From Flavobacterium luteolum (GTDB taxonomy: Bacteria > Bacteroidota > Bacteroidia > Flavobacteriales > Flavobacteriaceae): a stretch of DNA of 64,000 bases. Below the pieces are notes generated by a model, which worked only from the letters and a program-made list of their open reading frames with translations, ran no database searches and was not told the origin of the DNA. Shown here one piece after another: positions 42,868-53,800 of the stretch (positions are counted from its first letter, which is position 1; each line of letters opens with the position of its first letter). The position numbers were made by a program, and so were the translations under genes. The stretch is from NCBI RefSeq assembly GCF_027111275.1, contig NZ_CP114286.1:2356001-2420000 (forward strand). The letters are read 5' to 3'.

Positions 42868-43923
42868 TTATACATTCGCAGCTAACCAGTCACCAACTTC
42901 TTTAGTGCCGTATGCTTTGCCTCCATTAGCTAAATCTTCTGTAACTACTCCAGCTTCTAAAGCTTTATTTACAGCATCTCTCATCGCTTTTCCTTCTTCC
43001 ATCAATCCGAAATTTTCGAACATCATGGCAGCAGACAAAATAGTAGCCATTGGGTTAGCAATGTTTAATCCGGTAGCTTGTGGATAAGATCCGTGAATAG
43101 GTTCGAATAAAGATACTTCAGCTCCCATAGATGCAGAAGGCATTAATCCCATTGAACCTGAAATTACTGAAGCTTCGTCTGTTAAGATGTCTCCAAATAA
43201 GTTTTCAGTAATTAATACGTCATAAGAATTTGGCCATTGAACTAAACGCATTGCAACTGCATCAACAAATTCGTAGCTAACTTCAACTTCTGGATAATCT
43301 TTTTCCATTGCCTGAACAGTTTCTCTCCACAAACGTGAAGTTTCCAAAACGTTTGCTTTATCCACGCAACATAATTTTTTAGAACGTGTCATAGCTAATT
43401 CAAAACCTTTTTTAGCTAAACGCTGTACTTCGGCTCTTGTGTAAACGCAGTTATCATAAGCTGTATCTCCGTCATCTTTTCTTCCTTTTTCACCAAAGTA
43501 AATTCCACCTGTCAATTCTCTTAAGAAAACTAAATCAGTTCCTTCAATTCTTTCTCTTTTTAAAGGAGATTTATCTAATAATGATGGGAAAGTAAAAGTT
43601 GGTCTTACATTTGCGAACAAACCTAAAGCTTTACGCATTTTTAGTAAACCTTGTTCTGGCCTTACAGGTGCAGAAGGATCATTATCATATTTAGGGTGTC
43701 CGATTGCTCCAAAAAGAACGGCATCGGCATTTTTACAAACTTCGTGTGTTGAATCCGGATAAGGTTCACCTACTGCATCAATTGCAGCTGCTCCAGTTAA
43801 AGCTGGTTTCCAAGTAATTTCATGTCCGAACTTTTTTGCAACAGCATCAGATACTTTTACTGCTTCATTTATTACTTCTGGTCCGATTCCGTCGCCGGCT
43901 AAAAGGGCTATGTTTAATTTCAT
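42868..43923 (-). CDS. leuB: 3-isopropylmalate dehydrogenase
   Basis: The 351-residue enzyme of leucine synthesis oxidises and decarboxylates 3-isopropylmalate with NAD and Mg. Visible features are [15 protein letters not shown] at the start, the substrate arginines in [16 protein letters not shown] and [13 protein letters not shown], the metal site in [14 protein letters not shown] and the cofactor loop [18 protein letters not shown]. It is the last gene of leuC-leuD-leuA-leuB on the minus strand. Confidence 0.95.
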   Translation of the reverse strand: MKLNIALLAGDGIGPEVINEAVKVSDAVAKKFGHEITWKPALTGAAAIDAVGEPYPDSTHEVCKNADAVLFGAIGHPKYDNDPSAPVRPEQGLLKMRKALGLFANVRPTFTFPSLLDKSPLKRERIEGTDLVFLRELTGGIYFGEKGRKDDGDTAYDNCVYTRAEVQRLAKKGFELAMTRSKKLCCVDKANVLETSRLWRETVQAMEKDYPEVEVSYEFVDAVAMRLVQWPNSYDVLITENLFGDILTDEASVISGSMGLMPSASMGAEVSLFEPIHGSYPQATGLNIANPMATILSAAMMFENFGLMEEGKAMRDAVNKALEAGVVTEDLANGGKAYGTKEVGDWLAANV

Positions 43924-43935
43924 TCTATATTTTTT

Positions 43936-44086
43936 AAAAGGTTCTAAGGTTCTGAGTTGCTAAGCTTCTAAGTTTTTCTTCTTAGTGGCTTAGTTTTTTT
44001 TAAAGGTTCTAAGGGTCTGAGTTGCTAAGGGCTTAGGTTAAAGAAAAATCTTAGAACCTCAGAACCTTAGTCTCTTAGCGCCTTAG
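43936..44086. repeat. Palindromic repeat between leuA and leuB
   Basis: The gap is built from the words GGTTCTAAGG, CTGAGTTGCTAAG and their complements (CTTAGAACCTCAGAACC), giving an imperfect hairpin of about 150 bases. Its right end touches the leuA stop codon. It may influence expression of leuB relative to leuA. Confidence 0.65.
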
Positions 44087-45603
44087 GTAATTATATTAAG
44101 CATTTTTTGCGTTGCAATAATCGCTGCAACGGTTTGATCTGAATCTAATCCTCGGGTTTTGAATTCTTTTCCGTTGTTTGTCCATGTAATAATGGTTTCG
44201 CACAACGCATCAGAACTACTTCCCGGTGGGATTCTCACGGCATAATCGATTAATTTTGGAAGCGTAAGTTTCTTGCTTTTGTAAATCTTTGATAAAGCAT
44301 TCATAAAGGCATCGAACTGACCGTCTCCTTGTGCGTTTTCTTCGATTATTTCTCCGTTTAAATTTAAAGATAAAGTCGTAGATGGGCGCATTCCTTTAGA
44401 ATGAACTAGCATATAAGAATTTATAGTTATTTTTTCTTCGTAAGTATGACTGTCCAGAACATCCGAAATAATGTATGGAAGATCTTCTTTGGTTACGGTT
44501 TCTTTTTTGTCCCCCAATTCGATAATTCTTTGGGTAACCAATTTCAAATCTTCGTTGTTTAATTTTAATCCTAATTCCTGAAGATTTTTTTCAATATTGG
44601 CTTTTCCAGAAGTTTTTCCTAGAGCGTATTTTCTTTTTCTTCCAAAACGTTCTGGAAGAAGATCATTAAAATAAAGATTGTTTTTATTGTCTCCGTCAGC
44701 ATGAATTCCAGCTGTTTGTGTGAAAACATTATCTCCTACAATAGGCTTATTGGCAGGAATTCTATAACCTGTAAAAGTCTCAACAAGTTTACTTACAGAA
44801 TACAGAGAAGTTTCTTTTACGTTGATGTTTACTTGTGGCAAATAGTCATTAATTACAGCAACAGTACTTTCAAGAGGTGCATTTCCAGCACGTTCTCCCA
44901 TTCCGTTTACCGTTACGTGAAGTCCGTTGATTCCCGCTTTTACGGCTTCCATGACATTAGCAATGCTTAAGTCGTAGTCATTGTGTGCATGGAAATCAAA
45001 GTGAATTTGCGGATATTTTGCTCTGATTTTCGAAATAAATTCAAAAGTCAGAGAAGGAATTAAAACTCCTAAAGTATCTGGAAGTAAAACTCTTTTGATT
45101 GGTTGTGTTGCTAAGAAATCCAAAAATTGAAATACATAATCAGGAGAATTTCGCATTCCGTTGCTCCAGTCTTCCAGATAAACATTGGTTTCTATATTGT
45201 TTTCTTTAGCTAAAGCAATGATTTGAGCGATTTCAGAAAAATGCTGTTCTGGAGTTTTCTTTAATTGATGCGTTAAGTGATTCATTGAACCTTTGGTCAA
45301 TAAATTCTGTACTTTGGCACCAGCTTTTTTCATCCAGTCAATTGAAACGCCTCCGTCAACAAATGTCAGAACTTCGATTCTGTCAATGTAACCACGTTCT
45401 TCAGCCCATGAAGTAATGCCTTTTACGGCTTGAAACTCTCCTTCGCTCACGCGGGCAGAAGCAATCTCGATTCTATCAATATTTAATTCCTCCAGCAACA
45501 ATTGCGCAATGGTCAGTTTTTCTGCAGCAGAAAATGAAACTCCAGATGTTTGTTCACCATCACGAAGTGTCGTATCCATTATTTCAATTTTTCTTTTTTC
45601 CAT
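44083..45603 (-). CDS. leuA: 2-isopropylmalate synthase-like enzyme (LeuA, LeuA2 type)
   Basis: The 506-residue protein has the Claisen-condensing TIM barrel with DTTLRDGEQTSGVSF at the start, the metal site DFHAHNDYDLSIANV and NGMGERAGNAPLE. The C-terminal regulatory domain (about residues 365-506) includes GQFDAFMNALSKIYKSK. It would condense acetyl-CoA with 2-oxoisovalerate. Its position between leuD and leuB supports LeuA. Citramalate synthase is the closest alternative. Confidence 0.88.
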   Translation of the reverse strand: MEKRKIEIMDTTLRDGEQTSGVSFSAAEKLTIAQLLLEELNIDRIEIASARVSEGEFQAVKGITSWAEERGYIDRIEVLTFVDGGVSIDWMKKAGAKVQNLLTKGSMNHLTHQLKKTPEQHFSEIAQIIALAKENNIETNVYLEDWSNGMRNSPDYVFQFLDFLATQPIKRVLLPDTLGVLIPSLTFEFISKIRAKYPQIHFDFHAHNDYDLSIANVMEAVKAGINGLHVTVNGMGERAGNAPLESTVAVINDYLPQVNINVKETSLYSVSKLVETFTGYRIPANKPIVGDNVFTQTAGIHADGDNKNNLYFNDLLPERFGRKRKYALGKTSGKANIEKNLQELGLKLNNEDLKLVTQRIIELGDKKETVTKEDLPYIISDVLDSHTYEEKITINSYMLVHSKGMRPSTTLSLNLNGEIIEENAQGDGQFDAFMNALSKIYKSKKLTLPKLIDYAVRIPPGSSSDALCETIITWTNNGKEFKTRGLDSDQTVAAIIATQKMLNIIT

Positions 45604-45665
45604 ATTGATAATCTATATTTCTTTTAATTTCGAAATGATAGCAGGTTTGTATTATTAATTTAGAA

Positions 45666-45698
45666 AGACCCGACTGGTTTTTAAAGCCTGCCGGGTCT
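45666..45698. repeat. Hairpin repeat between leuD and leuA
   Basis: AGACCCGACTGG and CCTGCCGGGTCT pair around TTTTTAAAG, with one mismatch in the stem. Such GACCCG hairpins look like dispersed flavobacterial repeats. It lies inside the leu operon. Confidence 0.65.
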
Positions 45699-45720
45699 AA
45701 TAGACTGAATGATATTTCTA

Positions 45721-46317
45721 TTAGTACGGAAGTTTATCGGCGAAAGCCTTAATATCTTCCTTCATGTTTTGTAAATAATCAATATCGTCAAAACCATTAA
45801 TCATGTTATTTTTTTTGTAACCATTAATAGCAAATGATTCTTGCTCACCAGTTGATAATAAAGTAATCGTTTGGTTTGGAAGATTGATTTCTAATTCTGT
45901 ATTTGGATCAGCTTCGATAGCTTTGAAAATATTTGCTAAAAATTCAGGGCTGATTTGTACTGGCAAAACACCAATATTTAAACAGTTTCCTTTGAAGATA
46001 TCTGCAAAGAAACTAGAAACTACAGCACGGAATCCGTAATCGTAAACTGCCCAAGCAGCGTGCTCTCTAGAAGATCCTGAACCGAAGTTTTTTCCTCCAA
46101 CAAGAATTTTTCCACTGTAAGTTGGGTTATTTAAAACGAAATCAGCTTTTGGAGTGTCGTCTCCGTTATATCTCCAATCTCTAAAAAGGTTGTCTCCAAA
46201 ACCTTCACGTTTTGTAGCTTTTAAGAAACGAGCAGGAATGATTTGATCTGTATCTACGTTCTCAATTGGCAGTGGCACTGCACTGCTGGTAAGTATATTA
46301 AATTTATCGTATGCCAT
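45721..46317 (-). CDS. leuD: 3-isopropylmalate dehydratase small subunit
   Basis: The 198-residue swivel-domain subunit shows [15 protein letters not shown] near residue 22 and [18 protein letters not shown] near residue 75, and [16 protein letters not shown] near residue 105. It forms the isomerase with LeuC, converting 2- to 3-isopropylmalate. Upstream leuC is separated by 169 bases holding a palindrome. Confidence 0.95.
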   Translation of the reverse strand: MAYDKFNILTSSAVPLPIENVDTDQIIPARFLKATKREGFGDNLFRDWRYNGDDTPKADFVLNNPTYSGKILVGGKNFGSGSSREHAAWAVYDYGFRAVVSSFFADIFKGNCLNIGVLPVQISPEFLANIFKAIEADPNTELEINLPNQTITLLSTGEQESFAINGYKKNNMINGFDDIDYLQNMKEDIKAFADKLPY

Positions 46318-46333
46318 TTGATTTTTGATTTTA

Positions 46334-46471
46334 GATTAACGATTTCTGATTTTAGATTTGTTGTTGTGTCTTAAAATTGTAATCGTTAATGTTTTTTGTA
46401 AAATGTAAATTGAAATTTTAGAAGATTTTTTAATGAAGCGTATCGAAATCTGAAATCAAAAATCGTTAATC
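46334..46471. repeat. Palindromic repeat between leuC and leuD
   Basis: GATTAACGATTTCTGATTTT (46334-46353) and a right arm ending AATCGTTAATC (46461-46471) are the tips of two 26-base arms that are nearly complementary. The middle holds a further ATCGTTAAT copy. Confidence 0.65.
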
Positions 46472-46486
46472 TTCATTCTTAAATCT

Positions 46487-47881
46487 TTAAAAAAGCTCTC
46501 TCGGATCTGTTAGTTTTCCTGTAACAGCAGCTGCAGCAGCCATAATTGGACTTGCTAAAAGCGTTCTTGATCCAGGACCTTGACGGCCTTCAAAGTTTCT
46601 GTTTGAAGTACTTACTGCATATTTTCCAGCCGGAACTTTATCATCGTTCATTGCTAAACAAGCAGAACAACCCGGCTGACGTAATACGAAACCAGCTTCA
46701 GTCAAAATATCTAAAATACCTTCTTCTTTAATCTGCGCTTCAACAACGTGAGAACCAGGAACTAACCAAGCTGTAACATTATCTGCTTTTTTTCTTCCTT
46801 TTACGATTTCAGCAAAAGCTCTAAAATCTTCAATACGTCCGTTTGTACAACTTCCTAAGAAAACGTAATCAATTTGTTTCCCAATCATTACATCGTCTTC
46901 GTGGAAGCCCATGTAAGCCAAAGATTTTTTGTAAGTTTCCTCACCACCTTCAACTTCTTTTGCACTTGGGATATGTTTTGTGATACCAATTCCCATTCCT
47001 GGGTTAGTACCATAAGTAATCATTGGTTCAATGTCTTCAGCTTTGATGTTTAATTCAGCATCAAATACAGCATCAGCATCAGTTTTTAGCGTTTTCCAGT
47101 ATTCAACAGCTTTAGTCCAAGCTTCTCCTTTTGGAGCATAAAGTCTTCCTTCAAGGAAATCAAAAGTAGTTTGGTCAGGAGCAATCATTCCTCCACGAGC
47201 ACCCATTTCGATACTTAAATTACAAACTGTCATACGGCCTTCCATAGTCATGTTTTCAAAAACATCACCAGCATATTCAACAAAATAACCTGTACCTCCA
47301 GAAGTAGTTAATTGAGCGATAATATAAAGCGCAACGTCTTTTGGACCAACACCTTTGCTTAATTTACCGTTTACGTTAATACGCATTTTCTTTGGTTTTG
47401 GCTGCATAATACATTGAGTAGAAAGCACCATCTCAACCTCAGATGTTCCGATACCAAAAGCGATAGCTCCAAAAGCACCGTGAGTAGACGTATGCGAATC
47501 CCCGCATACAATAGTAGCACCTGGCAAAGTAATTCCGTTTTCAGGACCTACTACGTGTACAATTCCATTTTTTTGGTGACCTAATCCCCAGTGCGAAATT
47601 CCGTATTCGTTAGCGTTGTCTTCAAGAGCTTGAAGCTGATTAGCAGAAAGCGGATCTTGAACTGGTAAATGTTGGTTTATGGTTGGTGTATTGTGGTCGG
47701 CAGTTGCAAAAGTACGTTCCGGATATAATACGTTAACGCCTCTTGATTTTAATCCTAAAAAAGCAACAGGACTCGTAACTTCATGAATGAAATGGCGGTC
47801 AATAAAAAACACATCTGGTCCATCTTCAATTTTACGCACAACATGTGAATCCCATACTTTGTCAAATAATGTCTTACTCAT
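46487..47881 (-). CDS. leuC: 3-isopropylmalate dehydratase large subunit
   Basis: The 464-residue aconitase-family protein has the iron-sulfur cysteines in [16 protein letters not shown] and [12 protein letters not shown]. The active-site region reads [19 protein letters not shown]. It pairs with LeuD. It is the first gene of the minus-strand leu operon and has a well-formed promoter 66 bases upstream. Confidence 0.96.
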   Translation of the reverse strand: MSKTLFDKVWDSHVVRKIEDGPDVFFIDRHFIHEVTSPVAFLGLKSRGVNVLYPERTFATADHNTPTINQHLPVQDPLSANQLQALEDNANEYGISHWGLGHQKNGIVHVVGPENGITLPGATIVCGDSHTSTHGAFGAIAFGIGTSEVEMVLSTQCIMQPKPKKMRINVNGKLSKGVGPKDVALYIIAQLTTSGGTGYFVEYAGDVFENMTMEGRMTVCNLSIEMGARGGMIAPDQTTFDFLEGRLYAPKGEAWTKAVEYWKTLKTDADAVFDAELNIKAEDIEPMITYGTNPGMGIGITKHIPSAKEVEGGEETYKKSLAYMGFHEDDVMIGKQIDYVFLGSCTNGRIEDFRAFAEIVKGRKKADNVTAWLVPGSHVVEAQIKEEGILDILTEAGFVLRQPGCSACLAMNDDKVPAGKYAVSTSNRNFEGRQGPGSRTLLASPIMAAAAAVTGKLTDPRELF

Positions 47882-48399
47882 TTTTTATTTTTTTTAATTG
47901 TAATTTCTATAACCACAGCAATTTCCTGTTCATTATAATAGCAAAACAAAAGTAAAAAAAGATAAAAAAGCGTCAATTTCAATATTTCATTATATACGAT
48001 ACCCAAACTAAATTACAAATTGCCAAATGGCTTTTGCAAACTAAAATTTGAAAGAAAAATGATTAAGAAACTGATTTAGCTTTTCTTTTTCGGCTTTAAT
48101 TTTTCTTGTTTGTTTTTTGTTTTAATAGTTTGCAAATTTATCTCAAAATCAATATAAAATATAAGAATTTGTTTGAAAAAATCTAACAAAATGAATAAAA
48201 ATAGTAATAATTGTTAGTTTTGATTTCTTTGTAAAAAGTATAGTTTTTAGGTTTTTTAAAGCTTTTAAAGGAGTTTTTTTGGTGTTATTTAGATTCAATA
48301 AAACACAAAAATACTACGACATCCAAGAGGTGTATTTTTATGAAATTTTATGATTTTTTAAGGCCGAAATTGATTTTTTGAAGACAATAATTTTTAAAA
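47882..48399. other. 518-base intergenic region with leuC promoter
   Basis: The stretch is very AT-rich with no credible gene. It holds the leu promoter (47947-47976) and an inverted repeat TTTGCAAACTA (48033-48043) with TAGTTTGCAAA (48126-48136) across 82 bases. The rest, towards the AraC gene, shows only T and A runs. Confidence 0.6.
47947..47976 (-). promoter_or_regulatory. leuC: Promoter of the leuCDAB operon
   Basis: On the minus strand the -33 TTG (47974-47976) and a perfect -7 TACTTTTG (47947-47954) are separated by 19 bases, the Bacteroidota consensus spacing. The leader is about 60 bases, too short for a typical T-box or long leader peptide attenuator. Confidence 0.75.
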
Positions 48400-49320
48400 T
48401 TAATTCAACGAATTTTTAAATTCTAATGGAGTAAGACTGGTTTTCTTTTTGAATAATTTACTAAACGATTGCGGATATTCAAAACCTAACTGATAAGCAA
48501 TTTCTGCTACCGAAAGATTGGTAGTAATCAAGAAATCTTTTGATTTTTCTATTAATTTTGAATGAATATGCTGTTGCGCATTTAACCCAGTTAAATTACG
48601 AAGCATATCGCTGAGATAATGACTTGAAACATTAATCTGTGAAGCCAGAAATTCTACTGTTGGCAATCCTCTTTTTAAGGTTTCTGCATTACTAATATAG
48701 CTATCCAGAGTTTCTTCGACTTTTAATAATAAATCGTTACTGATGGTTTTTCTGGTAATGAATTGGCGCTTGTAAAAACGATTGCTGTAATTCAGCAAAA
48801 CATCAATGTAAGATACAATCACGTCTTGACTCATTTCGTCAATTGCGGTATTGAGTTCGTTGTCGATGCTTTGTAATAATCCAATAATAATTGTTTTTTC
48901 ACTGTCTGAAAGGTGCAGAGCTTCATTGGTGTCATAAGAAAAGAAGCCATATTTTTTGATGCTTTTTCCCAAAGGATAATTTCGAATAAAATCAGGATGA
49001 AATAAAAGGGTATAACCGCCATATTCAACGCCTTCTTCATTTTCAGTAAAAATTAACTGAGTTGGAGAAGCAAATAGGAGTCCGCCTTCGTTGAAATCAT
49101 AATAGCCTTGACCGTAGCCCATTTTTCCTTTGGTAGAAAACTTATAAGAGATCTTATAAAAATCAAGCATAAAGGCATGATTCGCTAAATTTTCATTTAT
49201 AACCAACTGTGTATTGTCTACCAAACTCACCATCGGATGAAGTGGTTTTGGAAGTTGAAGCAGGTCATGAAACTGCGATATAGAAGAGATTTTTTCTGGA
49301 TTATTGTTTTTCTTTTCCAT
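48400..49320 (-). CDS. AraC-family transcriptional regulator
   Basis: The 306-residue protein has an N-terminal ligand-binding cupin-like region and a C-terminal pair of helix-turn-helix motifs. These are TVEFLASQINVSSHYLSDML and NLSVAEIAYQLGFEYPQSFSKLFKK. The signal is unknown. The neighbour on its upstream side is an SDR oxidoreductase in the same direction, a frequent partner in such pairs, but a long repeat region separates them. Confidence 0.9.
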   Translation of the reverse strand: MEKKNNNPEKISSISQFHDLLQLPKPLHPMVSLVDNTQLVINENLANHAFMLDFYKISYKFSTKGKMGYGQGYYDFNEGGLLFASPTQLIFTENEEGVEYGGYTLLFHPDFIRNYPLGKSIKKYGFFSYDTNEALHLSDSEKTIIIGLLQSIDNELNTAIDEMSQDVIVSYIDVLLNYSNRFYKRQFITRKTISNDLLLKVEETLDSYISNAETLKRGLPTVEFLASQINVSSHYLSDMLRNLTGLNAQQHIHSKLIEKSKDFLITTNLSVAEIAYQLGFEYPQSFSKLFKKKTSLTPLEFKNSLN

Positions 49321-49450
49321 GATATAAAAGTATGAAAATTTGAAAATTAATTGGGCTTTTCGAAAAGTATTGAAGATTCTCTTTGATTTTGAAAAATCAG
49401 CTTCGAAGAAGCGAAATATTTATAGAAATCGTATTTGTTGTTGAAAGCAA

Positions 49451-49504
49451 AGCTCCAGGGGAGCGACATCTGTATTGCAATAAATATGTCGCTCCGCTGG
49501 AGCT
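49451..49504. repeat. AGCTCCAG/CTGGAGCT hairpin repeat
   Basis: AGCTCCAGGGGAGCGACAT and ATGTCGCTCCGCTGGAGCT pair with one mismatch around a 16-base loop. A partial third copy (GCTCCTCTGGAGC) lies at about 49543-49555. It is a dispersed palindromic element in the gap between SDR and AraC genes. Confidence 0.75.
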
Positions 49505-49603
49505 ATTTTGCACCTTCATAATTAAATTTCTATAAATATTTTGCTCCTCTGGAGCTTAATAAAAGAATGTTCAATATTTTGTGGGTAGGGTTATTAGAAA
49601 TAA

Positions 49604-50407
49604 TTATTCTCCAAAAAATTGTTTTCCGAATTCAGAACGAAAGACTTCGTCCCCAACTTCCAATCTTTGTTTGTAAAGCGCTTTTGCATCTTCGCCAGCA
49701 ACATATCTTAATTGGTTTTTTCCATCTGTAGCAGCTTCATAAACTACGTCGGCAATTTGCTCCGGAGTTGATGCCATTTCAAACATAACGTCAACGTTTC
49801 CAAACATTTTATTAGTCATTGTTTCATATTCTGGAAGAGTGCTTGTGTCAAGTGAACCATGAAGGAATTCGGTTTTGATTGCTCCAGGAGAAACTGTTTT
49901 AATTTTTATTCCAAACGGATTTAATTCGTAAGCCATACTTTCGCTCCAGCCTTCTAATCCCCATTTTGTGGCGTGATAGATTGATCCTAAAGGAAAAGCA
50001 ATCAAACCTCCAATAGATGTTGTTGAAATGAATGAACCATTTTTTCTTTCTCTGAAATATGGAATGAATGCATTTGTAACTCTGATTACTCCCAATAAAT
50101 TAGTGTCCAATTGTTTTGTGATTTGATCATCTGTTAAGCTTTCCAAAGGGCCAATCAATCCATATCCAGCATTGTTAAATACGATATCAATGTCGCTTAA
50201 TTCTAACGCTTTTTTAACTGTAGTTTGTATCTGGTCGTAATTGGTAACGTCTAAAGGTAAAAGCGTTACGTTTTTTAATTGAGAGAGTTCTGTTTCTTTT
50301 TCAGGATTTCTCATTGTTGCGATTACATTCCAGCCTTGTTCGTGGAATAATTTTGCTGTTGCTTTTCCTAAACCTGATGATGCGCCTGTGATAAAAATTG
50401 TTTTCAT
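49604..50407 (-). CDS. Short-chain dehydrogenase/reductase
   Basis: The 267-residue SDR oxidoreductase has the nucleotide-binding TGASSGLGKATAK at residue 7, NNAGYGL near residue 82 and the catalytic SxxYxxxK read as SIYHATKWGLEGW near residue 148. The start at 50407 (MKTIFITGASSG) was chosen because the earlier ATG adds a tail before the first strand. Substrate unknown. It follows the same direction as the AraC regulator 283 bases further on. Confidence 0.92.
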   Translation of the reverse strand: MKTIFITGASSGLGKATAKLFHEQGWNVIATMRNPEKETELSQLKNVTLLPLDVTNYDQIQTTVKKALELSDIDIVFNNAGYGLIGPLESLTDDQITKQLDTNLLGVIRVTNAFIPYFRERKNGSFISTTSIGGLIAFPLGSIYHATKWGLEGWSESMAYELNPFGIKIKTVSPGAIKTEFLHGSLDTSTLPEYETMTNKMFGNVDVMFEMASTPEQIADVVYEAATDGKNQLRYVAGEDAKALYKQRLEVGDEVFRSEFGKQFFGE

Positions 50408-50446
50408 GATTATTGTTTTTTTAATTGTTATAATTTGATGAAGCAA

Positions 50447-50888
50447 AGTTCAGGATACACTTCAGTTTAAAAGTGTTCAATTTGGTGTAATGAGTATCCA
50501 AAATGAATAATCGATTTTTTTTTTGGATTAAAAACTTTTGAGTGTAATTATTTTAAACACATAGAAACATAGTTTTTCTTTGTCTACAAAGGCATTTCAC
50601 TCATTTTAAATACACATAGCTATGTGTGAAAATCTAGATTTTTTTAATTATCTTTTTAGAAAATTTAAATCTATGTTTCTATGTGTTTAATTTTTTTACA
50701 AATTGCAATCGGCGAGTTTTAATTAACGTTTTTGTTAACAACTTTAGCTTCTTTATTTCTGTAAAAAAAGCGTAAATTTGAATTCCTCCGATTTTTCATT
50801 TCACATTTTGTTATGTTTCATGTTGTCAATGTTTTGCAATATGTAAGATTTGAAATTTTGGACATCAAAATTTGACTTTTACAACTCT
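50447..50888. other. 442-base divergent intergenic region
   Basis: The region lies between the SDR and dnaE starts. It holds the nested palindrome described at 50553-50690. The rest is AT-rich with no gene. Promoters for both neighbours must lie here, but no complete -33/-7 pair is clear. Confidence 0.55.
50553..50690. repeat. Nested CACATAG palindrome upstream of dnaE
   Basis: A 20-base arm at 50553-50572, with the word CACATAGAAACATAG, is exactly complementary to 50671-50690. At the centre ACACATAGCTATGTGT (50612-50627) is a perfect palindrome of the same word. RNA would fold into one long hairpin with an internal hairpin. Confidence 0.8.
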
Positions 50889-53800
50889 ATGTATTTAATA
50901 TTCGATACCGAAACAACCGGATTACCAAAACGCTGGGATGCCCCAATAACCGATTCTGATAACTGGCCTCGCTGTATACAAATTGCTTGGCAGCTTCATG
51001 ACGAAATGGGACAGCTTATCGAGCATCAGGATTATTTGGTAAAACCTGAAGGATTTAATATTCCGTATGATGCCGAGCGTATTCACGGAATCTCAACTGA
51101 ATTGGCTGAAGCCGATGGAATCACTTTGGCCGAAGTTTTAGAGAAATTCAATATTGCCTTAAGCAAAACCAAATTTATCGTTGGACAGAATTTAGGTTTC
51201 GACGTTAATATTATGGGAGCCGAATTTCATAGAATGGGAGTGGAGTCTCAAATGGCTTCAATGCCTGTTTTGGATACTTGTACCGAAGTTACCGCTTCGT
51301 TATTGCAGCTTCCTGGAGGTCGTGGAGGAAAATTCAAACTTCCAACTTTGACCGAATTACACAGCTATCTTTTCGATCAGCCTTTCGCGGAAGCGCACAA
51401 CGCAACTGCCGACGTTGAGGCAACTACGCGTTGTTTTTTGGAATTGGTTAGAAGAGAGGTTTTTACAAAAGAAGAATTAGATGTTCCGAAGGAATATTTC
51501 AAAGAATTTCAGGAAAGAAATGCGGAGCCATTTAAGTTAATTGGTTTAAAACACATTAATTTAAAAGCAGCTTCTGATAAAATCAGGGAACAGCTTAAAG
51601 CTTTAGCTGGAGAAGGTCAGCAGACCGTTGTTTCAGAAGAAGATAAAGCTGATTTCAAAGCAGCAAAATTTGCACACTTGCACAATCACACACAGTTTTC
51701 GGTACTTCAATCTACTATCGGAATTGGGAATATAGTTGCCGCTTCCGCTAAAAACGGAATGCCTGCCGTTGCAATGACGGATACAGGAAACATGATGGGA
51801 GCTTTCCATTTTGTGAGCGCTGTTATGAATCACAACAAAGCCGCATCTGGAAAAAATAAAGCTTTGGTTGAAGCTGGAGAAGAACCAACAGAAACCGAAG
51901 TAAAACCAATTGTAGGTTGCGAATTTAATATTTGTGAAAATCACTTAGATAAAAGCAAAAAAGACAACGGTTATCAGGTTGTTTTGATGGCTAAAAACAA
52001 AGCAGGATATCACAACTTGGCCAAAATGGCTTCGATTGCGTATACTGATGGATTTTATTATGTTCCGAGAATTGACCGCAAAATTGTCGAGCAATACAAA
52101 GGTGATATCATGGTTTTGTCTGGGAATTTATACGGAGAGATTCCGAGTAAAATCTTGAACATTGGTGAAAATCAAGCTGAAGAAGCTTTAATTTGGTGGA
52201 AAGAACAATTTGGCGAAGATTTCTATCTTGAAGTAATGCGCCACAATCAGGAAGATGAAAATCGTGTAAACAAAACCCTGATTGAGTTTTCTCAAAAACA
52301 CAACGTCAAATTAATTGCGACTAACAATACCTATTATTTAAATAAAGAAGATGCCAATGCTCACGATATTTTACTTTGTGTAAAAGATGGTGAAAAGCAG
52401 GCAACACCTATTGGACGTGGACGTGGTTACCGTTACGGACTTCCAAATCAGGAATACTACTTCAAGTCGCAAGACGAGATGAAAAAGCTTTTTGCTGATT
52501 TGCCGGAAGCGATTATCAATATTCAGGAAATTATTGATAAGGTTGAAGGATATTCATTGTATCGAGATGTATTACTTCCGAAATTCGAAATCCCTGACGA
52601 ATTTATGGTTCCCGAAGATGAAGAAGATGGTGGTGTAAGAGGGGAAAATAAATATTTGCGACACCTTACGATGGAAGGTGCCAAAAGACGTTATGGCGAA
52701 ATTACCGAATCGATTCAGGAACGTTTGGATTTTGAGTTAATGACGATTTCAAACTCAGGATATCCGGGTTACTTTTTGATTGTACAGGATTTCATCGCTG
52801 AGGCGAGAAAAATGGACGTATCAGTAGGGCCTGGTCGTGGATCTGCAGCGGGTTCTGCCGTTGCGTATTGTCTGGGAATTACCAATATTGACCCAATTAA
52901 ATACGACTTGCTTTTTGAGCGTTTCCTAAATCCTGACCGTGTATCGATGCCCGATATTGATATCGACTTTGATGACGAGGGTCGTGGACGTGTAATGGAA
53001 TACGTAATCAATAAATACGGTCAAAAACAGGTTGCTCAGATTATCACTTACGGTAAAATGGCAACCAAATCGGCGATTCGTGATACGGCGCGTGTACTGG
53101 ATTTACCACTGTTTGAAGCCGATAGAATTGCAAAACTGATTCCAGGAATGATGCCGTCAAAATGGAATTTGGCACGTTTTATTTCTGAAAGTGAAGAAGA
53201 AGTCAAAAAAGCCCTTCGTTCTGACGAATTTGATAACGTAAAAGAATTAATTGCGATTGCCAATGAAGATGATTTGGCAGGAGAAACCATTCAGCAGGCA
53301 AAAATCCTTGAAGGATCGATGCGTAACACGGGAATTCACGCCTGCGGGGTAATCATTACGCCGTCGGATATTACGAATTACGTTCCCGTAACAACAGCAA
53401 AAGATTCTGATTTATATGTAACACAGTTCGATAACTCGGTTGCAGAAAGTGCCGGATTGCTGAAAATGGACTTCTTGGGTCTGAAGACCCTTACACTGAT
53501 AAAAGATACCGTAAAACTGGTAAAATATAGAACCAATATTGATCTTGATCCCGATACCTTTCCGATTGATGATGAGGAAACGTACGCGCTTTTCCAAAGA
53601 GGTGAAACCGTTGGAATCTTCCAATACGAGTCGCCTGGGATGCAGAAATACATGAAAGATCTGAAGCCAACGGTTTTTGGAGATTTAATTGCCATGAACG
53701 CCTTGTATCGTCCGGGACCTTTGGAGTATATTCCGTCTTTCGTTCGAAGAAAAAATGGCGACGAGGAAATCAAATACGATTTAGATGCCTGTGCCGAATA

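Noticed and set aside
53378..53773. Long minus-strand frame inside dnaE
   Set aside because: It is a shadow of the polymerase gene with no domain-like sequence; the plus frame is unbroken.
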